64,000 nucleotides of DNA from Candidatus Krumholzibacteriota bacterium (GTDB lineage: Bacteria; Krumholzibacteriota; Krumholzibacteriia; Krumholzibacteriales; WJIX01): positions 310,001-374,000 of the forward strand of contig JAXHNR010000001.1 in assembly GCA_034520215.1 (NCBI GenBank). Reading direction: 5' to 3'. Of the stretch, positions 53,228 to 63,467 are shown piece by piece (the first letter of the stretch is position 1; every line of letters starts with the position of its first letter). The position numbers were made by a program, and so were the translations under genes. Under the pieces are notes generated by a model, which saw nothing but the letters and a program-made list of their open reading frames with translations, did not search any database and was not told the DNA's origin.

Positions 53228-54169
53228 CTATCGCTTTCCCTTCAATTTATAGAAAGCGCCTCTCTGCTGCTCAACCGTTTCGATCCTCCCCTCTCCCTCG
53301 AGTACGTCGAGATATTTGTTAACTTCATTTATATGAAGCCCCAGTATTTCAGATAGGTCTTTCAGCGTGCAGGGTCTTCTTCTTATAGTTTCCAGAATGG
53401 CCGATTCAGTATCCGGTCTGTAGGATTTCTTTTCCTTTCGTTCTATCGGTTTTGCGATTATCTCTACATTATCCAGTTTCCAGAAATCAGATATCAACTC
53501 CAGTTGTTCTCTCGGGGCCGGCTTAAGTCCGGTAACAGCTCCGGGTCTGTCTAAGGTGTTTAGCTGCACCCTGTCGGGTTTTATCTTCTCGAAAGCCTTC
53601 CGCAGCAGCTTCAATTCATCTTCGCTGTCGTTATAGCCGGGTATTATAAGAACTTCCAGCCAGATCTCTCCGCGGTATTCTTTTCTGAAATCAATCAGTC
53701 CCTCTATACAGTCGTGAATACTAAGTGATTTTAAAGGACGGTTGATTCTTCGGAATACCTCTTCAGACGCCGCGTCCAGAGAGGGAAGAACAAGGTCAGC
53801 CGGAAGAAGTTCTTCCCTTACATTTTTCTGATAGAAGAGAGTGCCGTTTGTAAGCACGGCTACAGGTATATTATTCCAGTTCGATTTTATAAACCGAAGA
53901 ATATCTCCTATCCGGCAGTTAAGCGCCGGTTCTCCCGAACCTGAGAATGTTATGTAGTCAGGCAAGGGGTTGTTTTTTAGAAAATCCCTAAGCTCAACGG
54001 TTACTTTATCGTAAAGAACGTATTCTTTTCTTTCAGCCGTAAGTTTTGTTGTGCGGCCGCATTCGCAGTACACACAGTTGAGTGAACATACCTTGTGAGG
54101 AACAAGGTCAACACCCAGCGACATGCCGAGTCTTCTTGAAGGGACCGGCCCGAATAGATAACTGTACAT
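53228..54169 (-). CDS. Radical SAM protein with C-terminal winged-helix domain
   Basis: Protein of 313 residues. The N-terminal 220 carry a radical SAM domain: CSLNCVYCE (C28, C32, C35), GSGEPAL for the SAM-binding loop, and the FGPVPSRRLGMSLG start that is typical of COG0731-type Fe-S oxidoreductases. The last 60 residues form a winged-helix-like domain (TLKDLSEILGLHINEVNKYLDVLE). Substrate unknown; some relatives modify tRNA or are only annotated as oxidoreductases. AGG lies 8 bases before ATG 54169. Confidence 0.88.
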   Translation of the reverse strand: MYSYLFGPVPSRRLGMSLGVDLVPHKVCSLNCVYCECGRTTKLTAERKEYVLYDKVTVELRDFLKNNPLPDYITFSGSGEPALNCRIGDILRFIKSNWNNIPVAVLTNGTLFYQKNVREELLPADLVLPSLDAASEEVFRRINRPLKSLSIHDCIEGLIDFRKEYRGEIWLEVLIIPGYNDSEDELKLLRKAFEKIKPDRVQLNTLDRPGAVTGLKPAPREQLELISDFWKLDNVEIIAKPIERKEKKSYRPDTESAILETIRRRPCTLKDLSEILGLHINEVNKYLDVLEGEGRIETVEQQRGAFYKLKGKR

Positions 54170-54400
54170 AACACAAACCTGACTTTGAAAGAACTACGCT
54201 GTTATGTAAGAACGAGTTTACCGGCCGCGGAATCACATTATCCGTATCGAACGCCGCCGCCAGCTGTTTATCATCCTATTAACTATTAATAATACTTATA
54301 TAAAGCTTTGTAAATATTCACTTATGACAATTTTTACTTCTTTCTATCCGGAACTTAAAGGTCAAACTGCTTCCCGCAAGTAGCTTTTAAAAAGTTTATT

Positions 54401-56671
54401 CTATATCTGGAAGAGATACTGCAGTTTCAGAAAATACTGGCGGTCTGTTACTGCCCAGCCCCGCCTGCCGTAATCTTCCGGAAATGTGTTTATGTAATCG
54501 ATAGTTGAACCTATATAAAAGAGCGTGAATGAATTTATCCTGTATTTCAGGAGAGGATCAAAATCCCACTTATCGTCTCTGTCGTTGTACTGGGTTACCA
54601 TACGCAGAGAAAGTTCCCGCGACAGCTGGAGCGAAAAGCGGGTCCAGAAAAGAGACTGGGAGAACAGTTTATCTCCAGTATCGAGATTATCGCTGGTCAG
54701 ATAATTAAATTGTGTGTTGATAATAAACCTGTCGATCGGTTTTATGTTCGCCCACAGTCCGTAGCTTTTCTCTTTTCCCATCACCAGATCATGCCTGGCG
54801 ATTCTATGACCGTAGTTTATATAAGCGCCGAACCGCAGCGCGGCGGACGGTTCAGTGCTAAAGCATGTGTGATACTGCCAGATATCGTTAAACTGAATAT
54901 CGTTGAACAGTTCGTTGCTGTACATATATTCGCTGTGAATTTTTGTCTGGGCCCTGCGGAAAGATATCACCATTTCCGGGCTTACCCACTCGTCTTTCTT
55001 AATACCGGAGAGATTCCATTTTCTTCCCGTGTGTCCCGATAATTCAATTGTTTCTATTAAATCATTATCCTCAAAGCGGAATATTCTGTGCATATAAAGT
55101 GAACCCGAACGTTGATTATTGGAAGGCTGCATTCCGTTATCGGCGCGGAAAGTGGGACTCAGTTCCCTGTATTCCGCTGAAATTCTGTAATCACCGGAAC
55201 TGCGCGTAAGCTGGGTTAAAAACGCGTGCCCCCGGAAATATTCACCGTCCAGCGCCCCGGTGTGCTTTCCGTCATCGAAGAGAATGGCGTTTAGAGAACT
55301 GTCAGAGAGTTCCGGTTTGTTCACTTCACGCGTATGTGTTGATAAAAACTGAAACTTGGTATAGTTGCTTGGAGTAAAACGGATCTGGCCGTCGATTCCG
55401 AAAAGTGTTCCGTAGCCGTCACTGCCTGCAAAGCGCCTATCTGTAGCAATCAGACCTATATGTGACTGCTTTCCCAAATCCCGCCTGTATCGAAGGATAT
55501 TTGAATAACTTTCTCCGTTCTCCACAAATCCGCTCTCTTCCTCGAAGGGAAGGATAATAGGTGAATGTTCGTCTTTTGCCGTGAGGTAAGCTAGACTGTT
55601 TGCCCCCTCGCGCCAGGTCATCTTACCTGCCAGGATAGGGTCGTTTATCGAACGCGTATAAACGGTGTTGAAATAAGTGTCGAACAGGTCGCTCCCCTCC
55701 TGAAAAAATGGTCTCTTTTCAGGATATTTAAGCGCGAAAGTTGTGTTGACATCTATCTGGTTGACATCGGCCTCCACCTGACTGAAATCGGGGTTTACAG
55801 TAACTTCGGCTTTCATCTCGGAAGAAATATTATAAGAAATCCCCAGCGCGCCGTCCCCTATAATATCTCCGTTGTCCATACGGCCCCCGTCGTTCATGGA
55901 AGATGACTGATGGGCCACAACCGCGGGCAGAAATTTAAATCCTGTTCCCTGTTTGACTCCCGAGATTCCCTTTACCGTACCCCACTGGCATATCCAGCAG
56001 TCCACGTCACGGTCGTAAGCCGACCACGAATACTGGAATTTCGATTCGCGCGGCCGGTTGCGCCAGAAATCCATTTTCCAAACTTGATTGTCCCGTTGGG
56101 GGAAACGGAGATTTTCGAAGGGGACCGCTATTTCAGCGACCCAGCCGAATTCGGTTATTCTCCCGGCGCTTTCGAAAACAAGATCGTAAGAGATGTCTTC
56201 GCCTCCATCGGGGGACATAAGGATATCTCCGGGGATACCGTAAGGGTTGACGGCTATCTCATACGCCATTGCCGCTTCGCCGAATGTGTCGATCATTAAA
56301 ACGACTGTATCGTCCTGGAATATCTGATCCCGTTCACAGAAAGAGGCGCGCACGTCTTCAGGGTCGTCGTAACATATCCAGGCTGCATAGAGATATTCAT
56401 CGTCGTAGGTGATTAAAACCTCTGTTTTGACATCCGGTTCGGTCTGATCCCCCGGATTATGTTCAGCGAAGTTGTCCGCTTTGGCGGCCCCCTTCCAGCC
56501 GGGATCATCTAATTTTCCGTCTATTTGGATATCACCGCTGGTGCGGCGAACGGTAAGAACTGGATTATAAACCGGAACAAAGTTTTTCCCCCGCTCATCC
56601 GCGCTGCCGAAAAGGGTGCCGGGCAAAAGAAGTAAGTATAAGATGCCGATCATTTTAGCTGCACTATTCAT
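54401..56671 (-). CDS. DUF5916 family outer-membrane protein with CBM9-like N-terminus
   Basis: Protein of 756 residues with a signal peptide (about 1-22), an N-terminal CBM9-like sandwich (about 38-225: IQIDGKLDDPGWKGAAKADNF, then YDDEYLYAAWICYDD and YEIAVNPYG), and a long C-terminal beta region (about 230-756) that ends at a barrel-like QYLFQI. This is the DUF5916 layout, a common but uncharacterised outer-membrane family in Bacteroidetes and related phyla. AGGAGT sits 5 bases before ATG 56671. Role unknown; a polysaccharide link is only suggested by the CBM9-like part. Confidence 0.88.
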   Translation of the reverse strand: MNSAAKMIGILYLLLLPGTLFGSADERGKNFVPVYNPVLTVRRTSGDIQIDGKLDDPGWKGAAKADNFAEHNPGDQTEPDVKTEVLITYDDEYLYAAWICYDDPEDVRASFCERDQIFQDDTVVLMIDTFGEAAMAYEIAVNPYGIPGDILMSPDGGEDISYDLVFESAGRITEFGWVAEIAVPFENLRFPQRDNQVWKMDFWRNRPRESKFQYSWSAYDRDVDCWICQWGTVKGISGVKQGTGFKFLPAVVAHQSSSMNDGGRMDNGDIIGDGALGISYNISSEMKAEVTVNPDFSQVEADVNQIDVNTTFALKYPEKRPFFQEGSDLFDTYFNTVYTRSINDPILAGKMTWREGANSLAYLTAKDEHSPIILPFEEESGFVENGESYSNILRYRRDLGKQSHIGLIATDRRFAGSDGYGTLFGIDGQIRFTPSNYTKFQFLSTHTREVNKPELSDSSLNAILFDDGKHTGALDGEYFRGHAFLTQLTRSSGDYRISAEYRELSPTFRADNGMQPSNNQRSGSLYMHRIFRFEDNDLIETIELSGHTGRKWNLSGIKKDEWVSPEMVISFRRAQTKIHSEYMYSNELFNDIQFNDIWQYHTCFSTEPSAALRFGAYINYGHRIARHDLVMGKEKSYGLWANIKPIDRFIINTQFNYLTSDNLDTGDKLFSQSLFWTRFSLQLSRELSLRMVTQYNDRDDKWDFDPLLKYRINSFTLFYIGSTIDYINTFPEDYGRRGWAVTDRQYFLKLQYLFQI

Positions 56672-57008
56672 ATAAACTCCTGTTTATTGTATTGAAATCT
56701 ATCTAATGTCACTGAAATGCTTCTTTAATATTAATACGCTAATATCTTGAAAAGGTTTCTCTTCATCAAGTATAAAAAAAGAAAGTGTGATGTCAAAATG
56801 TGCGGGCTGGGTTGTTATGTTATCAGCAGTATGACGTGTTAACCCACTTTTCTCAAGTAGTTTCATAAAGCCGCCCTGCCTTTCCCGATTAAAAAACTGT
56901 TTTTTGCAGTGCAACAAAAAGATGGTATAATCCGTAATTAAGATAAAGCGAGTAATTGAATTCGAGGTGATGTGTCAATGATAAAATCACTTTAACGAAG
57001 GAGCTGAA
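56672..57008. other. Divergent intergenic region (DUF5916 gene / membrane protein)
   Basis: Contains the promoter at 56904 for the rightward gene. A leftward 55-72 codon frame (56699-56917) lacks support and I treat it as chance. Confidence 0.5.
56904..56931 (+). promoter_or_regulatory. Sigma-70-type promoter for the 57009 gene
   Basis: TTGCAG (56904-56909) and TATAAT (56926-56931), 16 bases apart, about 75 bases upstream of TTG 57009. Confidence 0.5.
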
Positions 57009-57398
57009 TTGAAAGAGCATATAACTATACTTGCGAGTCTTCATATAGCACACAGTATTATAGGAATTATCTTCGGTACCGCTGTTCTGTTTATTCTGGG
57101 CGGAGCGGGTGTTATCTCTTGTGATCCCAACGCTATAGCGATAACAAGCAGTATTGCCATATTTGTTTACTTGATTATACTGCTGTTTGCGATTCCGGGA
57201 CTTATAGGGGGGATCGGGCTTCTGAAGAGAAAGTCATGGTCGAGGATTTTCCTGCTCATTGTCGGCTGCGTGAAATTATTTGATATACCGATAGGCACAG
57301 CCCTGGGGGTTTATTCTATCTGGGTTCTTACAAATGAAGAGACTGTTTCAATGCTTTCGGCTAAGAATGCAAATAATGAGACAAGCCGCGGCGCCTGA
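57009..57398 (+). CDS. Small membrane protein of unknown function
   Basis: Hypothetical protein of 129 residues with about four hydrophobic helices (about 10-33, 42-66, 76-92, 95-108) and a hydrophilic C-terminus beginning at TNEETV. The pattern resembles small membrane proteins of the DUF4064 or DoxX-like sort, but I do not assign a family. TTG 57009 is preceded by AAGGAG at a 5-base distance, so the gene is likely real. It has its own promoter. Confidence 0.65.
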   Translation: MKEHITILASLHIAHSIIGIIFGTAVLFILGGAGVISCDPNAIAITSSIAIFVYLIILLFAIPGLIGGIGLLKRKSWSRIFLLIVGCVKLFDIPIGTALGVYSIWVLTNEETVSMLSAKNANNETSRGA

Positions 57399-57517
57399 TA
57401 ATAAGGGTGGAGCAAACTACCTCGGAATAACAAAAAGATCAATACACAAACTTGATATACTAGCGGGGGCTGTATTTTGTTGAATATGAAATTGCTTCCC
57501 GCCGGCGTTTCTCCGGG

Positions 57518-59410
57518 TTATTTGAAATTATCCGGCTTTATATAATCTCCGAATTTTCCTCGAGCGTCTTCTAAACGTTTCTTCTGTTCTTCTATGTGGC
57601 TGAAGACAGAGTCTGGAGTATCAGTTACTCTCTCTCTGAATATCTTGTTCATTCTTTCCAGTTTGGCAAGGTTTTCAGGAATACGGATCGTAAATTGTTC
57701 TATGTAATCTTCCATCGAATATTCTTTATTGAATATTTCTAAGAACAATCTCTTCAGATCGCCGTATTCGGGTATTGACCCCGTGGGTGTTTCAATAGAG
57801 TTGGCTTCGTTGTGAGCTCTAAGCTCCATCCATTTAAGCCATACCTTTTTATCATTCTTATCATTCAGCCATTTACCTTCTTTATCTCTCAGGAAATAGT
57901 TAACAGCGAAAATGCTTGGGGGTTCTTCGGACTGTTTGCCGAAATCGAGATTGTTCTGAATATATTCTCCTATGGGAAGGGAAAGAAAGTCGAGGTTTGA
58001 CATAGGTGTAAACACTCTTACCCCTTCTTTGCCCAGCGTAGCTGCTGTTGTCTCAGACTCAAGGCAGGCGCCGTATAGGATTATTCCGTGATCCCAGCCG
58101 AAGGCTTCTTTCAGAGGAACTGAAGTGTCAGAATCTCTGCCTCCATAGATGATTCCGCTTACCGGAACACCTTCCGGCGAGTGAACTTCTTTGCTGACAT
58201 TATCCAGTGTGTCGATTTTGAATGTAAATCTCGCGTTCTTGTGAGAGGGAGTTATTTCATTACCTTCATCGTCCTTCTTGCCCGGATACCATTCGCCAGA
58301 ATGATTTACTCCCTTTTCGGGAATTTTGCCCGGTTTGCCGTTCCAGTAGACATCTCCGTCTTCAGTTACAAGCTGGTTTGTGAATATTACATCTCCGGGT
58401 GTAGTTATAGTATTCCACTGGATAGTGTCCTCATCCGGATTAATTCCCTCTATTATGCCGAATACGCCTGATTCCACATTTACAGCGCGGGTTTTCCCGT
58501 CGATATTTTTAAGATATGCTATATCATCGCCTACAATTGATTCACCTTCGATCATGGCTGTAGAGGTTTTGCCGCACATAGACGGGAAAGCTCCCGTAAA
58601 ATATGTCATTCTGTTATCAGGTCCGTGTATTCCCATCACAAGCATATGTTCTGTGAGCCAGTCTTCATTTGAAGCCCGGTTTATAGCGAGCCGCATGGCG
58701 AGTTTTTTAAGACCGATCGTATTACCTCCGTACTGCGTGTTCGCGCTGTAAACCAATTCTTCTTCCAGGTCGATAAATATCCTTCTCTTCTCGATATTTT
58801 TGCTTACCTTCAGTCCAAGACCCGCTTCGGTAAGTTCTCCCTGGGAATGAATAAACTTGAAGAATTTCGCTTCAGCCCCCTTCCTTACAAACTCCTTATA
58901 GCCCTGTCTGTAGAGAAGGTCGTCACTATGCGCGACATAGGCTGAGTCTGTCAATTGAAGTGCCGGAATCGAGAAAGGAGAATTCGCGGGTCCCAGCGAG
59001 AAGAATTTGATATGCAGTTGATGTCCTTTCATGATACCTGACATAATCCCGCGAATCTCCTCGAGCCCCCTCTCCCTGTCGATTGAATTGAGTTCAGGAC
59101 CGAGGTCCTTTCCGGTGGGCACCAAAAATTTGGTGTTCTTTTTGTCTCGTGCCTGATCATAGTAACCGTCAAAATGTATTGTGTGTCCGTCGATGGCGAG
59201 GCGGGCTTCTTCATGATTATCAATAGCCGCACTGCGAGTTCTTTCAATATCTTCATTAGAATCGTCATAAACAGAAACCTTTTCAGGTTTACAAAGATCG
59301 ATCATTTCAAGTATGAAACTGTGGAGCCGGGGGTTGTCGATACGGGCCAATTTATTGAAATCATCATTGCTTAGAAAATCGCTTAATTTATCGATCGGCT
59401 TGGGATTCAT
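57518..59410 (-). CDS. pckG: Phosphoenolpyruvate carboxykinase (GTP)
   Basis: Converts oxaloacetate and GTP to PEP, CO2 and GDP for gluconeogenesis. From ATG 59410 the enzyme has 630 residues. The P-loop-like kinase-1a motif reads FPSMCGKTS (usual FPSACGKTN), followed by GESIVGDDIAYL with its metal-binding aspartates; the GGNTIGLKK loop also matches GTP-type enzymes rather than the ATP type. I prefer ATG 59410 because GGGAG sits 9 bases upstream; ATG 59419 is too close to that site. Together with the oxaloacetate decarboxylase-like genes at the window end it suggests active C3/C4 metabolism. Confidence 0.95.
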   Translation of the reverse strand: MNPKPIDKLSDFLSNDDFNKLARIDNPRLHSFILEMIDLCKPEKVSVYDDSNEDIERTRSAAIDNHEEARLAIDGHTIHFDGYYDQARDKKNTKFLVPTGKDLGPELNSIDRERGLEEIRGIMSGIMKGHQLHIKFFSLGPANSPFSIPALQLTDSAYVAHSDDLLYRQGYKEFVRKGAEAKFFKFIHSQGELTEAGLGLKVSKNIEKRRIFIDLEEELVYSANTQYGGNTIGLKKLAMRLAINRASNEDWLTEHMLVMGIHGPDNRMTYFTGAFPSMCGKTSTAMIEGESIVGDDIAYLKNIDGKTRAVNVESGVFGIIEGINPDEDTIQWNTITTPGDVIFTNQLVTEDGDVYWNGKPGKIPEKGVNHSGEWYPGKKDDEGNEITPSHKNARFTFKIDTLDNVSKEVHSPEGVPVSGIIYGGRDSDTSVPLKEAFGWDHGIILYGACLESETTAATLGKEGVRVFTPMSNLDFLSLPIGEYIQNNLDFGKQSEEPPSIFAVNYFLRDKEGKWLNDKNDKKVWLKWMELRAHNEANSIETPTGSIPEYGDLKRLFLEIFNKEYSMEDYIEQFTIRIPENLAKLERMNKIFRERVTDTPDSVFSHIEEQKKRLEDARGKFGDYIKPDNFK

Positions 59411-59687
59411 TTCTCTCATCTCCCGTGAAAATTAAAGGAAAAACTTATCGTCCTTTTAAGTAGAGGCGACGGATAAACCGCCTTTAAACTATAATAAATA
59501 GTTCTTCATGGCAAAGAAAAGTTTACATTCCGTTAAGATTCATAAAATATTCAAAGTTAGATTGATGTTACTTGAAAATCCGGTTCAACGCGTTGATAAA
59601 TCAATTTATTCTTTGCGGAATTGCTCAACGCCGTGTATTTTCGAAATCAGCATGGATTTTTAAAGTTCGAACGGTTTTATAATTATT

Positions 59688-60866
59688 ATGACTATAAAAC
59701 ACAAAAAAGGCGCGGCTCTTCTTTTTACTTCAATCGGATGGTTTCTGGTTCTTTCCGGAAGATTGACGGTGTCAACGCTTCTTATCAGAATCGAAGAAAG
59801 TCTTGGCATAGATCACGCGATGGCCGGCTATGCTATTACGGGGATGTGGTTTTCTTATGGAATTATGCAGTTTCCCTCTGGAGTACTGTCTGATATAAAG
59901 GGGAGGAAGATCACAATTCTGTGTGCTTTTATCTCCTTCGGAACAGCTTTTCTGTTTCTTGCTTTATCATTTTACTATTTTCTGTTTTTCTTCTTTCTTG
60001 TGCTTCTGGGGATCGGAAGCGGATGTTTTCAGACAGCCAGTATATCGATGCTTTCAGATCTCTACAGAGAGGACAGGGGAAGAGCCCTGGGCATACAGGC
60101 GAGCAGCGGGTCTATAGCGGGGCTAATGCCGATCGCCCTTCCTTTGTTGGCGTCGCGGTTGCACTGGAGAGGAATCTTTCTCGTGTGGGCTGTTTTAAGT
60201 TTCGCTGTAGCCTGGATGTTTTATAGATACTCTAGGGAGACAACGAAGCTGCCTGGAAAAGTTTCGTTGAGAGAACGTTTTGCTGACGGGCTTAGCGTAC
60301 TTAATCAGAAAACTACAAGACTATTTTTTATTGTAAATTTAGTTCTGGTTTTCACCTGGATGGGATTTAATTCTTTTTTCCCCGCCTATATGATAGAGAG
60401 CAAAGGGCTGAGTTCTCTTAGGGCCGGGATCGCATTTTCCCTTCTTTCTTTCAGCGGGATTCTTTTAAAACCCCTTATAGGAATTCTTTCCGACAAGTAC
60501 AACAAAAAGATTATTATAATGATCCTCTTATTTGTTACAGCCGCCGCGGCCGGTTTTCTGGTGCGGACAGATTCATTCCCGGTTATATGCCTCGTCTCTT
60601 TTCTTCTTTCCTTCGCGACCAGTATATTTCTGGTAATCAATTCATATCTTATGCATTACTGGGAGGAAAAGGGGAGAGGGGGTAAACTTGGTTTTTACCG
60701 TTCTCTCACAATTCTTATAGGGAGCCCCACTTCAGCGCTTATCGGTTATACCGCGACTGAATACGGATTCGATTTACCATTCTCAGCTCTTGCCGTTCTT
60801 CTTTCGGCAGCGGCAGTTATGCTATTAATCGTCAATTTCGTAAAACGCGGATCTATTAATACTTAA
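59688..60866 (+). CDS. Major facilitator superfamily transporter
   Basis: Membrane transporter of 392 residues with about 12 hydrophobic helices. MFS hallmarks are the loop motif GVLSDIKGRK near residue 66 and a related GILSDKYNKK in the second half (about 265). Sugar-phosphate or organic-acid transport is possible, but specificity cannot be read. No strong ribosome site before ATG 59688. It converges with the M3 oligopeptidase gene, sharing the terminator region. Confidence 0.88.
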   Translation: MTIKHKKGAALLFTSIGWFLVLSGRLTVSTLLIRIEESLGIDHAMAGYAITGMWFSYGIMQFPSGVLSDIKGRKITILCAFISFGTAFLFLALSFYYFLFFFFLVLLGIGSGCFQTASISMLSDLYREDRGRALGIQASSGSIAGLMPIALPLLASRLHWRGIFLVWAVLSFAVAWMFYRYSRETTKLPGKVSLRERFADGLSVLNQKTTRLFFIVNLVLVFTWMGFNSFFPAYMIESKGLSSLRAGIAFSLLSFSGILLKPLIGILSDKYNKKIIIMILLFVTAAAAGFLVRTDSFPVICLVSFLLSFATSIFLVINSYLMHYWEEKGRGGKLGFYRSLTILIGSPTSALIGYTATEYGFDLPFSALAVLLSAAAVMLLIVNFVKRGSINT

Positions 60867-60884
60867 CTTGTCAGAGGGATGCTT

Positions 60885-60931
60885 CTAAGAAAAATCCGAC
60901 GGAAAAACCGTAAAAGGTCTCCCGTCGGATT
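60885..60931 (-). terminator. Terminator after the M3 oligopeptidase gene
   Basis: Ten-base stem AATCCGACGG/CCGTCGGATT (60893-60902 and 60922-60931) with a 19-base loop; reading leftward it is followed by TTTTTCTT. It lies between convergent stops and may also slow the rightward MFS transcript. Confidence 0.7.
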
Positions 60932-60984
60932 ATAATTGAAGCCGGCAGCGTCTGGTGTTTACCGCTGCTCACCGGATATCATCT

Positions 60985-63081
60985 TTATTCCAGACCCCGT
61001 TTCTTCAGCAGAGGTTCTATACTGGGTTCTTTCCCTCTGAAGCGTTTATAGAGGGTCATAGGTTTTACTGAACCCCCTTTGGCTAGAACGTTCTTCCTGA
61101 ATGCTCCGGCAGTTTCCTGATCGAAGAGACCTTTCTCTTTAAAGGCCTGGAAGCCGTCGGCATCGAGTACTTCAGCCCAAATGTAGCTGTAATACCCGGA
61201 TGAGTATCCGCCTGAAAATATATGCCTGAAATAAGTGCTTCTGTACCTGGGAGCAATCTGAGGAATCAGGTTTATTCTATCGAGTGATTTTTTTTCAAAT
61301 TCCAATACGTCGAAATCCTTTTCCTTTGTAACTGTGTGCCAGTCCATATCCAGCAGAGACGCCGCGAGATATTCTGTAAGCGCGAATCCCTGGTTGAATT
61401 TACTGGTTTTCTGGATTTTGGCAATCAGCTCATCTGGTATCGCCTCGCCGGTCTTATAGTGCCTGGCGTACATTTTGAGTACTTCCGGTTCTTTCGCCCA
61501 GTTCTCCATAATCTGTGACGGCAGCTCTACGAAGTCTCTGGCCACGGAAGTGCCTGAAAGCTTTTCGTAGTGACAGTCTGCGAGAAGCCCGTGAAGTCCG
61601 TGTCCGAATTCGTGGAAAAGTGTTAGAACGTTATCCCAGCTTAGAAGCGAGGGCTTACCCGCTGTCGGTTTTGAGAAATTGCCTACATTTACAATAACCG
61701 GGGTTACCTTCTCACCGTTTCTGTAAGATTGTGATCTGTAGGCGCCCATCCAGGCGCCGCCCCTTTTGCTTTCTCTGGGGAAGTAGTCGACGTACAATAT
61801 GCCTATATGGGAACCGTCTTGTTCCTTAACTTCAAAAACCTTGACATCTTTGTGATATTTCGGAATATCGTATCTTTCTTCGAAAGTTATCCCGTAGAGT
61901 CTGCCGGCTACTTCGAAAGCCCCGTCCCGGACATTTTCCAGTTTGAAATAGGGTTTAAGCATCTCTTCATCCAGATCGTACCTTTGTTTTCTGATTTTTT
62001 CAGCGTAGTACCACCAGTCCCAGCTTTTCAGTTTGAAATCCTCGCCTTCATCATCGATCATCTTCTGCATAGCGGCAGCTTCCTCTTTAGCTAAATCCAG
62101 GGAAGGTCTCCACAGTTGATCGAGGAGTCTGTAGACCGCGCCCGGTGCTTCAGCCATGTTTTTTTCGAGCACTAAGTCCGCGTGAGTTTCGTAACCGAGC
62201 AGATTGGCCTTTTGAAGCCGGAGATTACACAATTTGTTCACAATATTCTTGTTGTCGAGTTTACCGCCGTGGTTTCCTTTATTTAAATACGCCTTGTATA
62301 TTTTTTCTCTAAGCTCTCTCTTTTTAGAGTGTTTCAAGAAGGGAAGCATACTTGGTTTATTAAGAGTAAATAACCATTTCCCTTCATATCCCTTTTCGGA
62401 GGCATCTTCGGAGGCTGTACTTATGACTCCTTCGGGAAGACCCTCAAGATCGTCCTTTTCTTCGATTAAAAGCTCGAATTTGTTGACTTCCTTTAATAGA
62501 TTTTCCCCGAAACGGAGGGATTGAATGGATATTTCCTTATTGATTTTACGAAGCTTTTGTTTTTTCTCCTCGGGTAAGTCCGCACCTCCGCGAACAAACT
62601 CTTTATAATACTTTTTAAGAAGCATATGTTGTTCATCTGTCAGGTCGAGCTTTTCTCTCTGTTCGTAAACGCTTTTTATTCTCTTGAACAGTTTCCCGTT
62701 CATAATAATATTATCTCTATGCTCTGATAGCATCGGTGTCACTTCTTTTGCTATCTCCTGCATTTCCTCGTTTGTGTTCGATGAATTCAGGCCGAAGAAC
62801 ACATTGCTGACCTTACCGAGCAATATTCCGCTGTTTTCCATTTCCTCGAGAGTGTTATTGAATGTCGCGTTTTCGCTGTTTTCAGCTATTGTCTCTATCT
62901 CGTCTTCATGTTGTTCTATTCCCTTTTTAAAGGCGGGCATGTAGTGTTTTTCCTGTATTTTGTCAAATGGCGGTACACCAAAAGGTGTTTCAAATTCTGA
63001 AAAGAACGGATTTTGTGTTCCCAGAGAACAGGAAAAGACAACAATCGCAATAATAAAAAGCAAAAGCGCTCGTTTTTTCAT
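60985..63081 (-). CDS. M3-family oligopeptidase, lipoprotein
   Basis: Zinc oligopeptidase of 698 residues, similar to Dcp/oligopeptidase A. The active site reads LFHEFGHGLHGLL (HEFGH), with the downstream ARDFVELPSQIMENW stretch that holds the third ligand. The signal segment ends in VVFSCS, a plausible lipobox, so the enzyme is probably anchored in the periplasm, unlike cytoplasmic PrlC. I start at ATG 63081 (AGGAG 8 bases upstream) rather than the GTG 63090. Likely degrades peptides released by other proteases. Confidence 0.94.
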   Translation of the reverse strand: MKKRALLLFIIAIVVFSCSLGTQNPFFSEFETPFGVPPFDKIQEKHYMPAFKKGIEQHEDEIETIAENSENATFNNTLEEMENSGILLGKVSNVFFGLNSSNTNEEMQEIAKEVTPMLSEHRDNIIMNGKLFKRIKSVYEQREKLDLTDEQHMLLKKYYKEFVRGGADLPEEKKQKLRKINKEISIQSLRFGENLLKEVNKFELLIEEKDDLEGLPEGVISTASEDASEKGYEGKWLFTLNKPSMLPFLKHSKKRELREKIYKAYLNKGNHGGKLDNKNIVNKLCNLRLQKANLLGYETHADLVLEKNMAEAPGAVYRLLDQLWRPSLDLAKEEAAAMQKMIDDEGEDFKLKSWDWWYYAEKIRKQRYDLDEEMLKPYFKLENVRDGAFEVAGRLYGITFEERYDIPKYHKDVKVFEVKEQDGSHIGILYVDYFPRESKRGGAWMGAYRSQSYRNGEKVTPVIVNVGNFSKPTAGKPSLLSWDNVLTLFHEFGHGLHGLLADCHYEKLSGTSVARDFVELPSQIMENWAKEPEVLKMYARHYKTGEAIPDELIAKIQKTSKFNQGFALTEYLAASLLDMDWHTVTKEKDFDVLEFEKKSLDRINLIPQIAPRYRSTYFRHIFSGGYSSGYYSYIWAEVLDADGFQAFKEKGLFDQETAGAFRKNVLAKGGSVKPMTLYKRFRGKEPSIEPLLKKRGLE

Positions 63082-63467
63082 TTTGCGCACTCCTTTTGTC
63101 TGTTATGGCTCTTACTCTTTCTTCCTTGAGTAAGCTAAGAAACCGATTCAAGTTCTAATATTCTACTCATTTGTTTTAACATTATCAAGTAATATCGGCA
63201 GCAGTTTTCATGGTTGCTGATAAACATTGCGTAAAAGGCAATGCTTAGAAGCGGAGGATAGGATTTTGACGGGGTTTACAAATGGATAAAAATATGATTA
63301 ATAAGACAGTTTTAAACTTCCTCTAACTATTTTAAAAAAGCTGTTGATTGTATGATGATTAAAGCATATCTATTAAAGTGTTTTTGGTTCTGTTTAAGCA
63401 TCGCCGATAGCAATTCTGTTTTGTTGACATCGAGCGGCGCGAGCTAAACCAATCGGGAGAAAACAGC
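63082..63467. other. Divergent intergenic region (oligopeptidase / oadG)
   Basis: No gene or strong promoter was found. The region must carry promoters for both sides. TTGACA at about 63424 lacks a -10 partner at the right distance. Confidence 0.4.

Noticed and set aside
56699-56917. Leftward frame of 72 codons upstream of the DUF5916 gene
   Set aside because: Weak ribosome site and no family features; I cannot exclude a small gene, but the support is too thin.
63375-63405. Possible sigma-54 site (GG-N10-GC) before oadG
   Set aside because: GG and GC are spaced by ten bases but the conserved CAC and TT parts are missing.
63415-63445. Possible promoter before oadG (TTGACA)
   Set aside because: No -10 hexamer at the correct spacing; I see only the -35-like half.
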